Below, piece after piece: positions 21,390 through 34,081 of a DNA stretch of 64,000 nucleotides. Origin of the DNA: Akebia trifoliata (Eukaryota; Streptophyta; Magnoliopsida; Ranunculales; Lardizabalaceae); assembly GCA_017979445.1 (NCBI GenBank), contig CM030706.1, forward strand, positions 9,534,967-9,598,966, read 5' to 3'. The number at the start of each line of letters is the position of its first letter. Within the stretch, counting starts at the first letter, position 1. Made by a program: the position numbers and the translations under genes. Below the pieces are notes generated by a model. That model had not been told where the DNA came from. It searched no databases and worked only from the letters and a program-made list of their open reading frames with translations.

Positions 21390-22870
21390 CTGCTTTTTTT
21401 ACCTTATTTATAAATATTTAAGGATATCTACAGATTGAGATTTTTCATGAATCAAATAGATATAATCAAACCTAAAGAGATCATTTATAAATGTGCTGAA
21501 ATATTTTTCTCCACTTAAACTTGCAGTAGGAAAAGGTCCACAAATGTCAATGTCTATGGTCTCAAGAAATGCTTTACTTATTGTGACTCATTTCTTAATA
21601 TGTTTGGTTTGCATCCCTTTACTGCAATCTACGCATACCAAGAAATTCGTGAATTCCAAATTATCCAAAACTTTTCCTTTCACTATCTCTCTATCGTACA
21701 TTTAGAAATGCGTCTCAGACATTTGTGTCACAAGATAGAGGAATTTTTATTAATTAAGTCACGTTACAAACCATTATTCGAATGCAAAGAAACTAAAGAT
21801 TAGGCATAATCAAAATTTAAATTAATCAAAATCTCATATCCAACCTAAACTATCTCATATAGATAATGAAAATTTGTAGATATAGTAGGAACATAAAAAA
21901 TGCTCTACATCCGATGACCAATCTTTAATACCAAGTAATATGTTCCTATAGTTAGTACGTGCACTCCAAGATGATTTCTTATGAAAATAAATCTTTCACT
22001 TTGCATTGGTTTCCTACTTGAAAGGATTCCTTCCATCAAATTCACCAAGTATTATAAGGTATTTCAATTAAATTTGATTCATAACATATAAAAGAAAGAG
22101 ACATACCTTTCTTTTCGAACCAATTTTTACGTTTTACGATGTTCTTTTTTATACGTCCCGTTTTGCCACAAAAGTAACACTTGACACCATTTTCATTCTT
22201 CCCTTCAGCCTGATTTGCATTCTCAAGCGTTTTACCTTTCCCTAATGAGTTATTTTTCTATTTTTTTTATTTTCCTCATTTCTTTCTTGTTCCTTAAATC
22301 ATCACGAAAGCAGACTATTTGCCTTTTTGTCTCAATCTCATCTTCTCTTGAATACACATGTTAGTCAATTCGTTCACACTTTACTTGTCTTTATTAGTGT
22401 TATAGTAGATTTTAAATGGGCCAAGCCGAGAAAAAGTTAAAGCTTAATTATATTAAGAAGGAATCATCTACGATCATTCCTAATATTCTTAGATTTGCAA
22501 TCTTTTTTATCATGTTGAGGACATGGTCTTGTATTCCTCGTGCCTCAGCATACGTCATAGTCGTCAATTCAACCATCAGAGTGCCTGTAAGCGATTTATC
22601 AACATACTTCAACCTTTTTTCCACATTCTTCAAATACTTCTACGTGTTGTCAATCAGAAGTAGGAAGGTCTTGATGTTGTTAGCAATTGTCATCCTCATG
22701 AACATCAAACTAAGCATATTCAATCTTTTCCAAATGAGCATCAAGTTCTCTTGTTCTACCCTACTGTTCTCAGTTAGGTTTGTTGGTTTTGCAAATATGA
22801 GCATTAGGTTAAGATTTTGAGCACCTAGAGTAAATTGGATGTGCTCATACCATTTTAAAAATTTTGATTC
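21390..22870 (-). mobile_element. Copia relic: gag, zinc knuckle, pre-integrase, integrase
   Basis: On the minus strand, gag text (SLTGTLMVELTTMTYAEARG, 22,448-22,633) is followed by a zinc knuckle with CYFCGKTG (about 22,157-22,180). A broken HKCLRRISK-type pre-integrase block and an integrase core start (DICGPFPTASLSGEKYF, about 21,500-21,550) come next. Protease and all of RT/RNase H are missing, and stops are frequent. It belongs with the primer site at 24,331 and the LTR to its right. Confidence 0.82.
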
Positions 22871-23489
22871 GATAAGGATTGGGATAATGGATGCATGAGA
22901 GTGTAATAAATCGAGAACTGAAATAGAATAAGGACAATGCTCTAATAAGTACTTTTAGTTTTATTGAATAATGATGAACTTATCAGTATCACCTAAAGTT
23001 ATCCTTTGAATTAAACTAGGTATATTTATTGTTCACTCACTTTAGGGTAAAAATTAATTTATTCACCTTATAAGACTATTATAATTTATTCAATCAATTT
23101 TGTTACCTTTGGGTATCCAATCCTAATTATGTTAAATTCATGTAAATTATATTATCTTACCCAGAGTTGAATTAGTTAATTAAAATTCTCTTTTGGACTA
23201 ATCTCATTTACTTAATTGAGTCTGCAATTGTAAATATTATTGTTTTTAATGTCATCCCGATTACTAGATTTAATACAATTAAATATTTCATAAATTTTAC
23301 TAATTAAAACCACTTTGACAGTTACAAAATTAATAGAATTTATGTCCATCTATATTATTCAATAATATTTATGTAATCTTAATGTTATTATATAATGTTC
23401 CAATAACATGATATGACATAAAACTTTAATCATTAAATCGAAAATCATATTGGATCACAATCTTGTACCAAAACAAAATTGATTGAATC

Positions 23490-23870
23490 ATGATATTGAA
23501 GCAAAACTAAATTCAATTGAATCCTTATATACATAAGCAAAATCGAAATCAATTGGATCAATATGCATAAGCAAAACATAAATCAATTGGATCATTAAAC
23601 AACCCTAAATCAATTAAACCATTAAGCAAACTTAAATGAATTATAGCATTAAGCAAAATTGAAATCAATTGGATTAATGTATATAAGCAAAATTGAAATT
23701 AATTGAATCATTAAGCAAAATTGAAAAAATCATATTAATGTATATAAGCAAAATCGAAAGCAATTGAATCATTAAGCAAAACCAAAATCAATTGCATCAA
23801 TGTATATAAGCAAAATCAAAATCAATTGAATCCCTAAGCAAAATCGAAATCAATTGGATCATTATATAAA
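23490..23870. repeat. Dimeric AT-rich minisatellite (28 + 34 bp units)
   Basis: The core aagcaaaatcgaaatcaatt recurs with spacings that alternate 34, 28, 33, 28, 34, 28 bp (anchors at 23,651, 23,685, 23,713, 23,746, 23,774, 23,808 and 23,836). The two unit types differ in their ends (atcatt against aatgtatat). It lies in the leader of the minus-strand copia relic. Confidence 0.85.
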
Positions 23871-23899
23871 AAATCAAAATCGATTGGATCATTATATAT

Positions 23900-24135
23900 A
23901 ATCAAAAATCGAAATCAATTGACGAAATTATACATAACCATAATCTGAATTCAATTACCGAAATAATATAACCAAAATTCTGAATTATATACAACCAAAA
24001 TTGAATTCAATTATACCGAAATATATATAACTGAAATTTGAATTCAATTAGGCTGAAATAATATAACCAAAATCGAAATATAGACAATCAAAATTGACTT
24101 CAATTATACCGAAATGTTTATAAAATCAAAATTTG
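23900..24135. repeat. Second AT-rich degenerate repeat
   Basis: Variants of ataaccaaaatt-gaattcaatta-ccgaaata recur about every 35-60 bp, directly beside the dimeric array. They are probably derived from the same primitive sequence. Confidence 0.6.
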
Positions 24136-24330
24136 AATTCCATTAAACGTAATCTTGGAGCAAAACGGAAATCACTTATTTGAATAAAATATTGAAATCG
24201 AATTTTAATCATAATAATCATGATCATATAACGATATCAAGAAATTAGAACGAGAATTTTATCTTAAAACATGGCAATCTTTATGCATGAATAGTTCGTA
24301 GTTAAGATATGTAGATTCAATAACCTATGA

Positions 24331-24341
24331 CTCTGATACCA
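24331..24341 (-). other. Primer-binding site of the minus-strand copia relic
   Basis: The minus strand reads TGGTATCAGAG, complementary to initiator tRNA-Met. It has an LTR-like segment to its right and gag downstream to its left. Confidence 0.75.
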
Positions 24342-24343
24342 TA

Positions 24344-24775
24344 TATTAGATTTTATGCATTTAAAATCCTAAAACATAACTTTAATGCAGTTTGATTTTT
24401 CCCTATAGGATCTAATCTATCATATATCTCAAATACACTATTCATTCAATGTAAAATGAGTTAAAGATACTTACCTTGTGCCAATATAAAATCGTTGATT
24501 CCAAACATTGGAGGTGTGCTTTTCGATTCACGTGTTCCTTAAAGCTTTTGAAACCCCAATCAAATTGATCATTTCTTCTAGACTCACCTTCTCAATTCTC
24601 TCTATATGAATCGACTAGGTATTAATGATTGATAAATGTCACTCTTGTGAACTCTTTACTTTATGCATTTTCCACACATACATTCTCTTTATTCGTTCTT
24701 TCAATATGGGATCGTCGATCCCCTTTTATAAATGAAAGTTGATGGTATAGAGTTATTCTTTCAATAAGTTTTTGT
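24344..24775 (-). repeat. 5' LTR of the minus-strand copia relic
   Basis: The sequence right of the primer site starts tattagatttt (probably from TGTTAGATTTT). It contains TATA-like and CT-rich promoter-like DNA when read on the minus strand. The partner LTR is absent. The right limit is set only by the start of the next LTR. Confidence 0.5.
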
Positions 24776-26280
24776 AGACACCCCATTTTCGCACTTGTCC
24801 AATTAATCAACTCGTCAACCCGATTGCGACGATTCCCAATGATGGATGAATATTCTAATATTTATTATTGTTACTAGATGTATTTCCAAATATTTGATGA
24901 GTATTTCAATCAAACTTTAGGAACCACGCTACGCTATGAAAATATAACACAAAACATAGAAATCATCATTTCCAGACAAAAAGAAGTTTTATGAGAAAAT
25001 CACTAAAAAATTATCAAATTACCAAAATACTCTAACATCAAAACATCCCTAGAGCCTATATTACGCTTAGAAAAGCCCTTTTCGAACACATAAAATAATA
25101 AATTAAAACAGAATAAACTGTTTCACCAATTTTCATAAAATTTGATAAAATTACAAAAATATCCTCATAGGGTTCATGATCATTTCAAGCCGAAAACCCA
25201 TAAGTGACAAAAATTGATACCCTCATTGAATTTCTTACGAAAAACTAATTTCAAAACATTAAAATAAAAAAAAATTAAATGCAAAAGTCCGTTTTGAGGC
25301 CAAAACGGTAATTTTTCAATCCTAAAAATTTTAAAATTTTAAATTAATAATTAAAACATTAATTAACATAAAATGAAATCTTAATAAATTAAATTAAAAT
25401 TTTGAACAAATAAAATCAATTAATTAAGCCCACGAGTCAAATTTTAAGTGGTGGCTCATTTATTTAAGTGGGACCCACATAATATTTATAAAAGAACCCT
25501 CCACTGAGGATCCTAAAGAATTAAAAATATAATTTAATAAAGAACCCTCCATTGGGGGAGTTCTCCAAAAACTAGAAATTTCTCATTCTACGTAAGATTT
25601 AAAATCATAATTAAACCCTAATTGAAACAACTTAATCTTATCTTTAAGAGACCTAGTCAAAACCTTAATCTCCCAAAAGCTCTTTAAAAATGAGCTTCCA
25701 CCACCTAAATTTGCAGGTCAAGAAAAATCCTAGAAAAAAGATGCTAAAAGCTTTTCCAAGACTTCCTAAAACCCTAAATCTAAAGTCCCAAGTCCATACC
25801 TAACACCCAAACCCTATTTTTTCACCTAAAACACCTAGAAATTCTTAAACACCCCAAAAATCTAGAAAATATTTAAATCTAGGAGAAGAAAACCTCGTCT
25901 CGGAGATTGGAAGCATATCTAACGACAGAGACAAAAGTGAGAAGATTCACACGAGAAACGCTCTCCGCCAGTTTCTGAGGGAATCGATCGTCGCAATCAC
26001 CCAGGTAAAAAAGATAATTTTTTTATTTTAATTTTTAGGTCATTTTTTCTTGCAATGTAAAACTTTTGGGAAAAGTAGAGACCGATGTTCGTCAGGTGGA
26101 ATTGGTGCCTAACACCTTCCAATCCCGTAACGTGATTCTCAGACCCATTTTTTTGTAGTTTAGTACATTGTATCCTCTTAAAGTCATATTCTGGTTCCTA
26201 GATTGTAAAACTAAGTAGCAACTCCTGAAAAATCAAAAAGTGGATTCGCACAGGCAGATCAAGGGCGCTTGTAATTTTCT
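24776..26280 (+). repeat. Tat/Ogre-like Ty3/gypsy LTR, forward orientation, probably solo
   Basis: It opens TGTAGACACCCC, a common start for these LTRs. A TATA-like tttataaaag lies at about 25,487, followed by a leader. The segment ends with GAGACCGATG, GGTGCCTAACACCTTCC, TGGTTCCTAGATTG and a stretch before AGTGGATTCGCACAGGC. The same ordered motifs occur in reverse at 10,340-12,026. No gypsy pol was found beside it. Confidence 0.6.
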
Positions 26281-26559
26281 ATCCATTAAGGTCTCTTACT
26301 AACTTTAAAGAATATTCATAATTCTAATTAGATTGGAATTATTTAATATTGATATCTATAATATATATAGAATCTTTATATAATTAAACAATAAAATCGC
26401 GAGGTTAATGGGCCAGATGACATAGAATTCTAATAAGACATGGGTGTGGCAGATGTTATATTAAATATTACAAGTATTGGAACGTACGTCTAAAGTATAA
26501 TTTTTTCACAAAAATATTATGTAGAAAAGGTATTGAGAAAATTTTGACAATTTGATTGT

Positions 26560-27318
26560 AAACCAATGTCTACTCCTTATGATACAAACTCTAGACTAAA
26601 AAAAACAAATAACGTAGTGTAGCACAATCTAGGTGTGCTAAAATTATTGGTAGTCTTATGTATTTGATGAACTGTACTTGTCCTGAAATTGCTTATGCGG
26701 TAGGAAGACTAAGTCGTTATACACAAAGTCTTGATAAAGACCATTGGAATGGAATGCTTTATATAGAGTACTTCAGTGCTTAAGAGGAACCATGGATTAT
26801 GATTTGGTATATAGTAGATTTCCTACTGTATCATAAGGATACAACAATTCTAACTAGATCTTTGATTTAGATTAGACGAAATCCACAAGTGGTTATATAT
26901 TCACCCTCGGAGGGGTGAAGTGTCTTTGAAATCTTCTAAGCAAACTTGTATAATTTGTTTTACTTTGAAGTCAAAGTTTATTACTTTAGAAAAAGTCGGT
27001 TCTGACACTGAGTGGCTTAGAAATCTCTTAGTTGATATTCCTTTGTAGATAAGACCAACTTTATTTGTGTTATTACACTATGATAGTCAGGATGCAATAA
27101 TCCAAGCTAAGAATAAATCATATAATGATAAAAGTAGGTATATACGCCTAAGACATAATATTATACGTCAACTGATTGATGGTGGGATTATATTCCTTGG
27201 TTTTGTGAGGTCAAAGTTGAACTTGGCCGATCCTTTAACAAAACTATTAGGTAAAAAGCTAGTGAATGATACATCGAGGGGAATGAGATTTATGCATATA
27301 CCAAATGATCAACAATAA
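26560..27318 (+). pseudogene. Copia RT end and RNase H, plus strand
   Basis: In shifting frames the text reads AKIIGSLMYLMNCTCPEIAY and AVGRLSRYTQ (RT end). It continues with a broken TKSTSGYIFTLGG block. The last frame (27,067-27,318) holds SRYIRLRHNIIRQLIDGGI and LNLADPLTKLL, the RNase H end of copia pol. Several stops lie before it. No upstream pol remains, so this is the 3' end of another element. Confidence 0.85.
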
Positions 27319-27808
27319 TGGTAACTCAATCTATGTGATTGGAGATCCTATGAATTAGGTTCATGTGAGTAATAACAAATCACTAGTTGATTTGATAATG
27401 CATTATCACTAATTACATTATTAAGAGTCCTTTTCTATGGTATAGATAATGCAAACTGCGATGTATGAGGTTGAGTTACACTCTAAATGGATTTCATATT
27501 CTTTTATAGATGATGTGTTTAAATGCAGTTCACACTAGATGGATCCACCTATATGAGTGTGGAAATGGGATCGTTTCCTATGAGAGTTTGGATAGACTCT
27601 CTAGAACACATATGAATATCCAAGTATGATGCATGGCCTGTTTGTGCAAATGCGATTAGAATAACTCAAATTTTGAGAAGTCAATGTGGGTTGTGAGTCG
27701 ACTAATTACTCACCCCTAGGTGTTGGTTCATAGCTCAAAAGACACTAATTCCTAAACATTGAAGTTTCATGCTTCTTAAATTTTTTTCTTAATTGTATTT
27801 TGAAAATT

Positions 27809-27817
27809 GTGAGGGAT
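27809..27817 (+). other. Polypurine tract of the plus-strand copia relic
   Basis: GTGAGGGAT lies directly before TGTTGTAATT, the probable first bases of the 3' LTR (from 27,818). The position, about 500 bp after RNase H, fits a copia 3' end. The LTR itself could not be followed beyond about 27,940. Confidence 0.6.
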
Positions 27818-27939
27818 TGTTGTAATTTTAATTATTTTAAGCTTTTTCAAATACAAAGTGATTTTAGTTATTTTGGTTAATATTAAATATAAAATGGTGT
27901 CTCTTAATTTTTATCTATTTTGGTGTTAACACAAAAGGG

Positions 27940-28288
27940 ATGGATCCATACCCGACTCAGATCAAGCGACATCAACCCATATTCGACCCATTTTTTAATT
28001 CAAGTTTACTCTATGAGTCCAAATCCACTAAATTTCGATTAGATAACTTGGATTTCAGATAAAATCTGACCTATTTTAGGCCTTTACCATTATATGACAA
28101 CACTTGCACTGTTATTAGTCATATTGCCATACATCAACCATAAAACGATCATATAAGATCTAAAGGTGAGCTTAGTATCCCTGCAAATGATCAAAGGGAT
28201 CAACGTCCTTGATGATCTTATGACTTATCCTTGATTAACTCATTTACCGCTTCTGGAGGAAAATTCCCCAAGAGTTCTGGTATCATAG
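27940..28288. other. Unassigned sequence
   Basis: Nothing recognised between the copia relic and the MITE. Confidence 0.4.
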
Positions 28289-28420
28289 ATTGGACCTCAT
28301 ATTGCACATATTGACGTGAAAAGTAGATAGGAATCATAGATATTTTTCACTCGCATCTCAAGGAAAAACATCTATGGTTCCCATACACTTTCACGCCAGG
28401 GTGGGAGAGTGAGGTCCAAT
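28289..28420. mobile_element. MITE, about 132 bp
   Basis: The left end ATTGGACCTCA and the right end TGAGGTCCAAT are inverted copies. Pairing continues imperfectly (GACGTGAAAA with TTTCACGCC; AATCATAGAT with ATCTATGGTT) around a short loop. Confidence 0.7.
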
Positions 28421-28439
28421 CAGCATTATTTATATTTAA

Positions 28440-29330
28440 ATCATCAAAATCAGGAAAAGAGCAAAATGATTGGATAGTTCGATCAAGTTAGGTAGGCCAG
28501 GATGTACCGGATTAAATAATGGTTCGCATAAGTTCGTCTACTAGAATCTAGAGAGTATCCTAACCGCACGTATTAGGGTACTTGCTTTTAAAACAAGTCG
28601 ATGGCTCTGCTTTCCTTCCCATTAGAATATAAAACGAAAGGAAACAGCTCAAGTTTGTGGTGGAATTTGCAGAAAGGGAGATCATGGCGGAATCTGTTAG
28701 GGTTTGTGATCAAAACTCTTAAGAAATTTTGATGGACAAGATGGTTGTTAATGAAGGAAGTATCATTTTTTCGTTCGGGATGGGCGATTTGGGAAAAGTT
28801 CAAAACTGGGTGGATCCGGAAAGACACCTATGTGATCGAACACCCTTATCAAAGAGTTGTCCATTGTCCATATTTAACAAAGAAAAAGGTAAATTTACTA
28901 TCGAATTTATGAGATTTGATATTTTGAATTTGAAAATAATTAAAACGTGTCTGTTATTTTTTAATTGTTGTTAATTTCTTCCACTCTTTCATTTCAAATG
29001 AAATTTCCTAATTTGATTGAAATGTAACGTTATTTGTACTTTCTTCTTCTTCTTTGTAATGTTATTAGTAACTTCATGTGTGTATTCTCATGAAATGGAG
29101 AAAAATGAAAAGGTGAGTTTGGGTTAAACTGTATTAATTATGGACTCTTGCATTTAGATCCTCTTCATATGGAAATTATTGTCAATGACAGATCATAGTT
29201 TACAGACAGTTCCAATTTATGTGGACAAAAACACTTTCGTTAGAGATATGTGATTTTCTATTTTAGACGATAAACTGTTTGTTGTAATGTGGTAGATAGG
29301 TGTTGGTTTTTGAGGACTATGGAATTGAAT
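28440..29330 (+). repeat. Duplicated exon/intron segment, copy 1
   Basis: The segment aligns with 58,890-60,660. Shared text includes the pre-exon part (acttgcttttaaaac, agtcgatg), the exon start (TTCGG-ATGGG-GATTTGGGAAAA) and hundreds of bases of following intron. The intron has shared stretches such as gaatttgaaaat, atttcatttcaaat and ggattcttgcatttagatc (with a substitution here). Copy 2 carries extra sequence of about 900 bp before the exon. Intron conservation shows a genomic duplication and not a processed copy. Confidence 0.8.
28774..28888 (+). pseudogene. Exon of unrecognised gene, copy 1 (FGMGDLGK)
   Basis: The encoded text begins FGMGDLGKVQNWVDPERHL and ends before a GT donor (agaaaaag|gtaaat). 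By comparison with copy 2 the acceptor cag has become tcg, so splicing at the same site would fail. An open frame from an upstream ATG (28,729) runs through the exon. The product family is not recognised. Confidence 0.5.
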
Positions 29331-31520
29331 GAAATGGTTGTTCTTCTGATGTACCTCGATCACATTAAATATGAAATAACTTCATGTCATAAGTTTCGTT
29401 GTGTATTTTGTCATTGTACCTCTGGAAGTTTTATTTTTAATTACACTACGTCATTTTAAAATCACATCATTTTTATTATTCCGCAAGTTTTTTCTCTGTT
29501 TACTCCAGTAGTCATTGTGTCCTTGCTATATTGGACATCAAAGACAAGAAGTTAGAATTCTTTGGCATTTCATGAGGTATGTTGTGATGGGTCTACTTGA
29601 CAACTCTTTGTCTGTGAATAGCGTTCGGTTCAACCGTCAAACTCTTAAAGATCTTTAACTATGAGAGATAGACCCACTGCACGATGTGTTGTGTATAATC
29701 GACGATTCTTTTTAGCAGTGTCAATGATGGATGTACTGTTGTTGAGTCACAGGGTACTATGCTATGACATCAATCATTTAGTACGTCTCTGCCCATAGCA
29801 TGGTACAATTGTTACACAAATGGGGCATCCCAAAGTGTTCACCATATGTTGTATTAATGGCTGAAATCCACCAAAATAGTGTATAAATAGAAGTGCCTCT
29901 TCAAATCCAACCAAATGAGTAGCCTAGTTAGAGTGTCTAAAACTAAGACCACATATTAAACCCAAATTCACCAATTGAGATTTGTTTGGACTCAACGGTT
30001 GAATTGGAACCAATTGACGAGCCTTCTTGTTATCAAAGTATATGAAAAATGGACTTCAAATAAAGAATTTGTAGATGCCTCGATAAGCATGCAAGTAACC
30101 CATAAAAATATGAGTTTTTTATTTAAGTTTCAGTAAAATCCGAGGACATCATTAGATTTACATAAAAATATTATCCAAAATGGACTGTAAATTTATGTAA
30201 ATTGAAGTCAAGCGATAAGTTATTAACAAAATAACACAATTACATAAATGACAATTTCTTCTCCTGTATCATATAATTATCAAACTTTAGAGAAACTCAA
30301 ATTTCTTCTTCTTTCTTCTCCAATGTTAGTCACCCAAACCCTAGACCTTCAAGCAATGATTCGAATACCTTAAAGCAAGAACCAAGAGTTTCGCGAAGAA
30401 GAGAAAAGGCTTCATCTCGTTGAGATCTTCACTCTAAGTTGAAGAACTTGTCTTGGGATGAAGAGTAAAGTTGGGGTTTCGAGTAAAGAGCGTTGTTGAG
30501 AGCCATTCTTAACAAAATCACATTGAACAAGACGTAAAACAAATAGGAAATCTTCCTACTTGTTGGGAGCCATTCTTAATGATTCGCATAAAAAAATTAT
30601 CCAAAACTAGTTTTTGAAGAAACATAGATTAATCAAAGGTGTTTTGTTGAAGTTTTTTTTTTATTTTGGATTGTTTCACTTTAAAGCATGCATGTTTAAG
30701 TGTTTGATTCCATAGATTTATTTCTATTCAAGCTAAATAAGTTGCTTTTACATTACCTTACAAATTTTAGGGGAAAAAATAGGATAAAACAAGTTTGGGT
30801 GAAGTTTTTTGGGAAAAATTGACAAGAACGCATGCCTCACCCCCTCGCCCCATCACTATAATAGTGACCTCTGATCGTTATAATAATGTCATAGCGATCT
30901 GATCACTATATTAGTGTTGTGATCGCTATGATAGCGACTTTTAATTGTGATATTAGTGTTAGACACATTTTCAACACAATATTAGACACATTCCAACACA
31001 GATTCCAACCTAGTGTTAGGCACATTTTAACAATTTATTTTCATTAAAAACATTTAAGTAAATACTTTAAGTTATTTAATGAAAATAAGGGAATACCCCC
31101 CATTGGAAACAATAAAAATAGTTTAAAAATCAAAATCTCTAAGAATCAAAATCTAATTTTTGGGTCTAAGAATAAATTATGATTTTCTGGGCTCGAAAAA
31201 TATTATCAGCTCTCCTTCCCCCCAATTTTTTTTGTGAGTATTTCTTCATAATAAAATCCCATATTTTAGACGATGTCTTATAAATGTTAGAACTTCCATT
31301 ACCGAGAGTTTGTTTTCCATTTTGAAAAAAAAATTCAAAAATAACATTTTGCCAAATTTTCACAGCTTTACATCCTTATTACTTTCTTGTGAGTTTTCGA
31401 GCTTTCTTTGATTCGATATCACCATGTTGAATATGTTGATATCTCAGAATCACAATTGTTTTCTAGAAAAGATATACTTTGATAGATACCCAAAAAGATA
31501 GATGATTGATCGATGAATTG
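29331..31520. other. Unassigned AT-rich sequence
   Basis: No gene recognised. Minor features are a repeated gagagccattcttaa-type phrase (about 30,496 and 30,568) and a region with 'gatcactata' style repeats (30,850-30,960). Confidence 0.4.
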
Positions 31521-31522
31521 AT

Positions 31523-31860
31523 AGTTTGATACCAAGTAAATAACCAAAAAACTTAGAACAAGTAGAAGAGGAGAAAGAGAGGAGAGAAAAAGAACCCAAT
31601 TTGAATTGTTTAGCCTCTCCTCTACCCTTTATATATTAATCACTAAGTCATTTTGCGGTTGACCACTTACATTAATTAAGTAGTGGGCTGACCACAATAG
31701 AGATAAAAAAATAACCCACCTACACCACTTAAGTGGTGGATTGATCATTATAGACATAAACAAATAACCCCTTACACCACTTAAGTAGTAGACTGACCAT
31801 TATAGACAAACAAATAAAATAAAAACATGGCTTTTAATATATGTAATTGTCTTGTGCAAC
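31523..31860 (-). repeat. Possible copia-type LTR with primer site, minus strand
   Basis: The minus strand reads TTGGTATCAAACT at 31,523-31,535, close to an initiator-tRNA primer site. A CT-rich leader (seen as GA-rich on plus) and TATATAAAGG (about 31,630) stand to its right, the LTR side. No gag follows on the left. Confidence 0.35.
31666..31825. repeat. Tandem repeat, 52-bp period, about three units
   Basis: Variants of taagtagtgg-ctgaccattatag start at 31,678, 31,730 and 31,782, exactly 52 bp apart. They lie in the upstream half of the LTR-like segment. Confidence 0.8.
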
Positions 31861-31869
31861 TGTGTCGGT

Positions 31870-33570
31870 CATGCAGGCTCTTGGCTTTTGGGAGTTTGGT
31901 CTAGTAGTTGAGTGGGAGTGTGATCAGTAGGAGTTAGATGATGTGATTTCTTATTTGGACAAGCCCTGGTGCCTGGGGGGTTTCAAGTCTATTAGATTTC
32001 CTTTTGAGAGGAAGGGTGGTGCCAAAAAGTCTAGGGGCATGAAATCTTTTGTTGAGTTTGTCAATGAAAATGAATTGATTGACCTATCAATGGGAGGAAA
32101 GAAATATACTTGGTCTAATAATCAGGAAATTCCAATCATGTAGTTTTTGGTGTTTTGGGTTGGGAAGATCTTTTTGAAGCAACCTCTAGAATCCCAATTA
32201 ATTTGAGAAAAAGTAATGTGTTTGCTTCCTTGGGTCTTCCATTGGGGATTTCTTATAAAAGTGTAACAATCTGGGACCCCGTGTTGGAGAAGGTGAGTCA
32301 TAAGCTAGCTTCTTGGCAGCCTATTTATCCATAGAAGAGGGGCAGGGGGAGTTAACCCTGATCAAGTATGTGCTTACAAACATTCTTATGTTATTTTTGT
32401 CTTTGTTCTCAATTCTAGAAGGGGTAGCAAGAAAGTTTGAAAAGCTATTCTGTGATTTTCTATGGCATGACATGGAGGGGAATCGAAAACACCATTTGGT
32501 TAGTTGGAAATGCATTTGTAAAAAGGAGAGTGGAGGGGTGGGGGGTGAGAAGCCTAGGCTTGGTGAATTGGGCCTTGCTAGGTAATTGGCTTTGGCTCTT
32601 TGGGATTGAGTCGAATAATTTGTTGAGGAGAGTTATAAAAGCAAAATTTGGGGCTAATTAGGGATTGTGGTTTCAATCGAGCTGCTTATGGTTTCGAGGT
32701 TTGGAAAGGAATCATAGAGGTGTTCCTTTTATTTAACATGAGAAATCGGTTTAAAGAGGGTAAAGGGAATATGGTATAATTCTGGGAGGACCCTTGGTGT
32801 GGCAACTGACCTTTCATGTTTGATTTCTCGGAGTTGTACTTGATTTCTTAAAAAAAAATCCTTTTTTTGTTCTTCAGAATCATGGATGAAAATGTCATTT
32901 CTTGGGATTTCGATTTTGTAGTGTTTTTAATGATTGGGAGTTGGTTCTAGTTGCTGTTGTGCTTTTGTGTGTTAATCCAGTTCCTTGCAACCTAGAAAGG
33001 GAGGATGAGAGAGTCTGGAGTAGAAGTAAGGATAATGTTTTTTCGATCAAGTCCTCTTACATGGAGTTGAGCAGAGGCGATTCATCTTTATTCCGTAGCA
33101 TAGAGATTTGGTGGTCGAAGGTCCCTTCAAAGGCATCCTTATTCATTTGGACAATGACCTAGGTAGAACTTTGACAATGGATAACCTGATGTGAAGAGGC
33201 TTCTGCTGTGCAAATTGTTGTTTGTTCTACTTTTGAGATGGAGAGTCAATGGATCACTTGTTTATTCATTGTACAACGACATTTTTTTTTTGGGGCGAGG
33301 TTTTTCGATTTGATTGGTGTAGTAGGATGTCTTCCAAGATCCATTCGGAGCCTCTTTCAATCTTGGTTAACGTTCAACCTCTTTTTCCAGGGTTATAAGA
33401 TTTTTGTGGAGTATTACTCACTTCACCATCTGTTGGGGTCTTTGGAAGGAAAGGAATAGTTGTGTTTTCAAGGGCAAAGCTAGCGAGAACCTTCTATCCA
33501 AACCCTTGTGAAATGATGGGTTGCCATTGGTATCTTTTTCAACCTTGTTATTACATGATTAATGGAGTCA
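31870..33570 (+). mobile_element. LINE (non-LTR) fragment A: endonuclease, RT end and zf-RVT
   Basis: Three blocks follow in order. (1) An apurinic-like endonuclease part (31,943-32,143), with PWCLGG then FKSIRFPFERKGG and KKYTWSNN; the usual GDFN Asp is missing. (2) The RT C-terminal part, with GLPLGISYKSVTIWDPVLEK and LASWQ, then LVNWALLGNWLWLFG. (3) A zf-RVT part with VFSIKSSYMEL and IWWSKVPSKASLFIW. The RT catalytic core between (1) and (2) is deleted and stops are frequent. No poly-A end was identified. Confidence 0.85.
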
Positions 33571-34081
33571 AGGTCGCGCCTTTTAGGGATAGAAATTCTT
33601 ATTAGTCTACAAGATTTGTTTAACCTGTTAGCCTCTCTTACTAAGAGTTGCCATTCATGCTTTCATAATCATGTGGAGTGAGCCTTCTGTTGGCAACATA
33701 TTTTGAATCTAGTTGTGCTAAGGCCATTGATAGTGTCAATCATCTCCCATCTTCCAATACCTTTGATTATAAAGTATTACTCTTATATAAGAAATGGGCA
33801 TTGGCGGTGTTTGTTTGCGTTAATTTTTAGTGCTTATTGCTTAAAAAAATTATTTTCAGCACTTTTTAAAAATTAGCGCGTTTGTTTATCAAAAAAATTC
33901 AGCACAAAGTGCTAAAAATTTGGCTGAAATTTTCAGCACAAAAAAGACGCTGAATGCTTATCGCTATTTGCGCTCAGCACCGTTTATTTATTTCGTGGAC
34001 AAATCTACCCTTAAAAATATTTTAAATTACCGCGTATGTCGTCTTCTACTTTCATCCAAATCGACGGAAACATAACGCTGG

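Noticed and set aside
23490..23870. Regular repeats resembling a CRISPR array
   Set aside because: Units are contiguous and degenerate with no unique spacers, in plant transposon DNA. It is a minisatellite.
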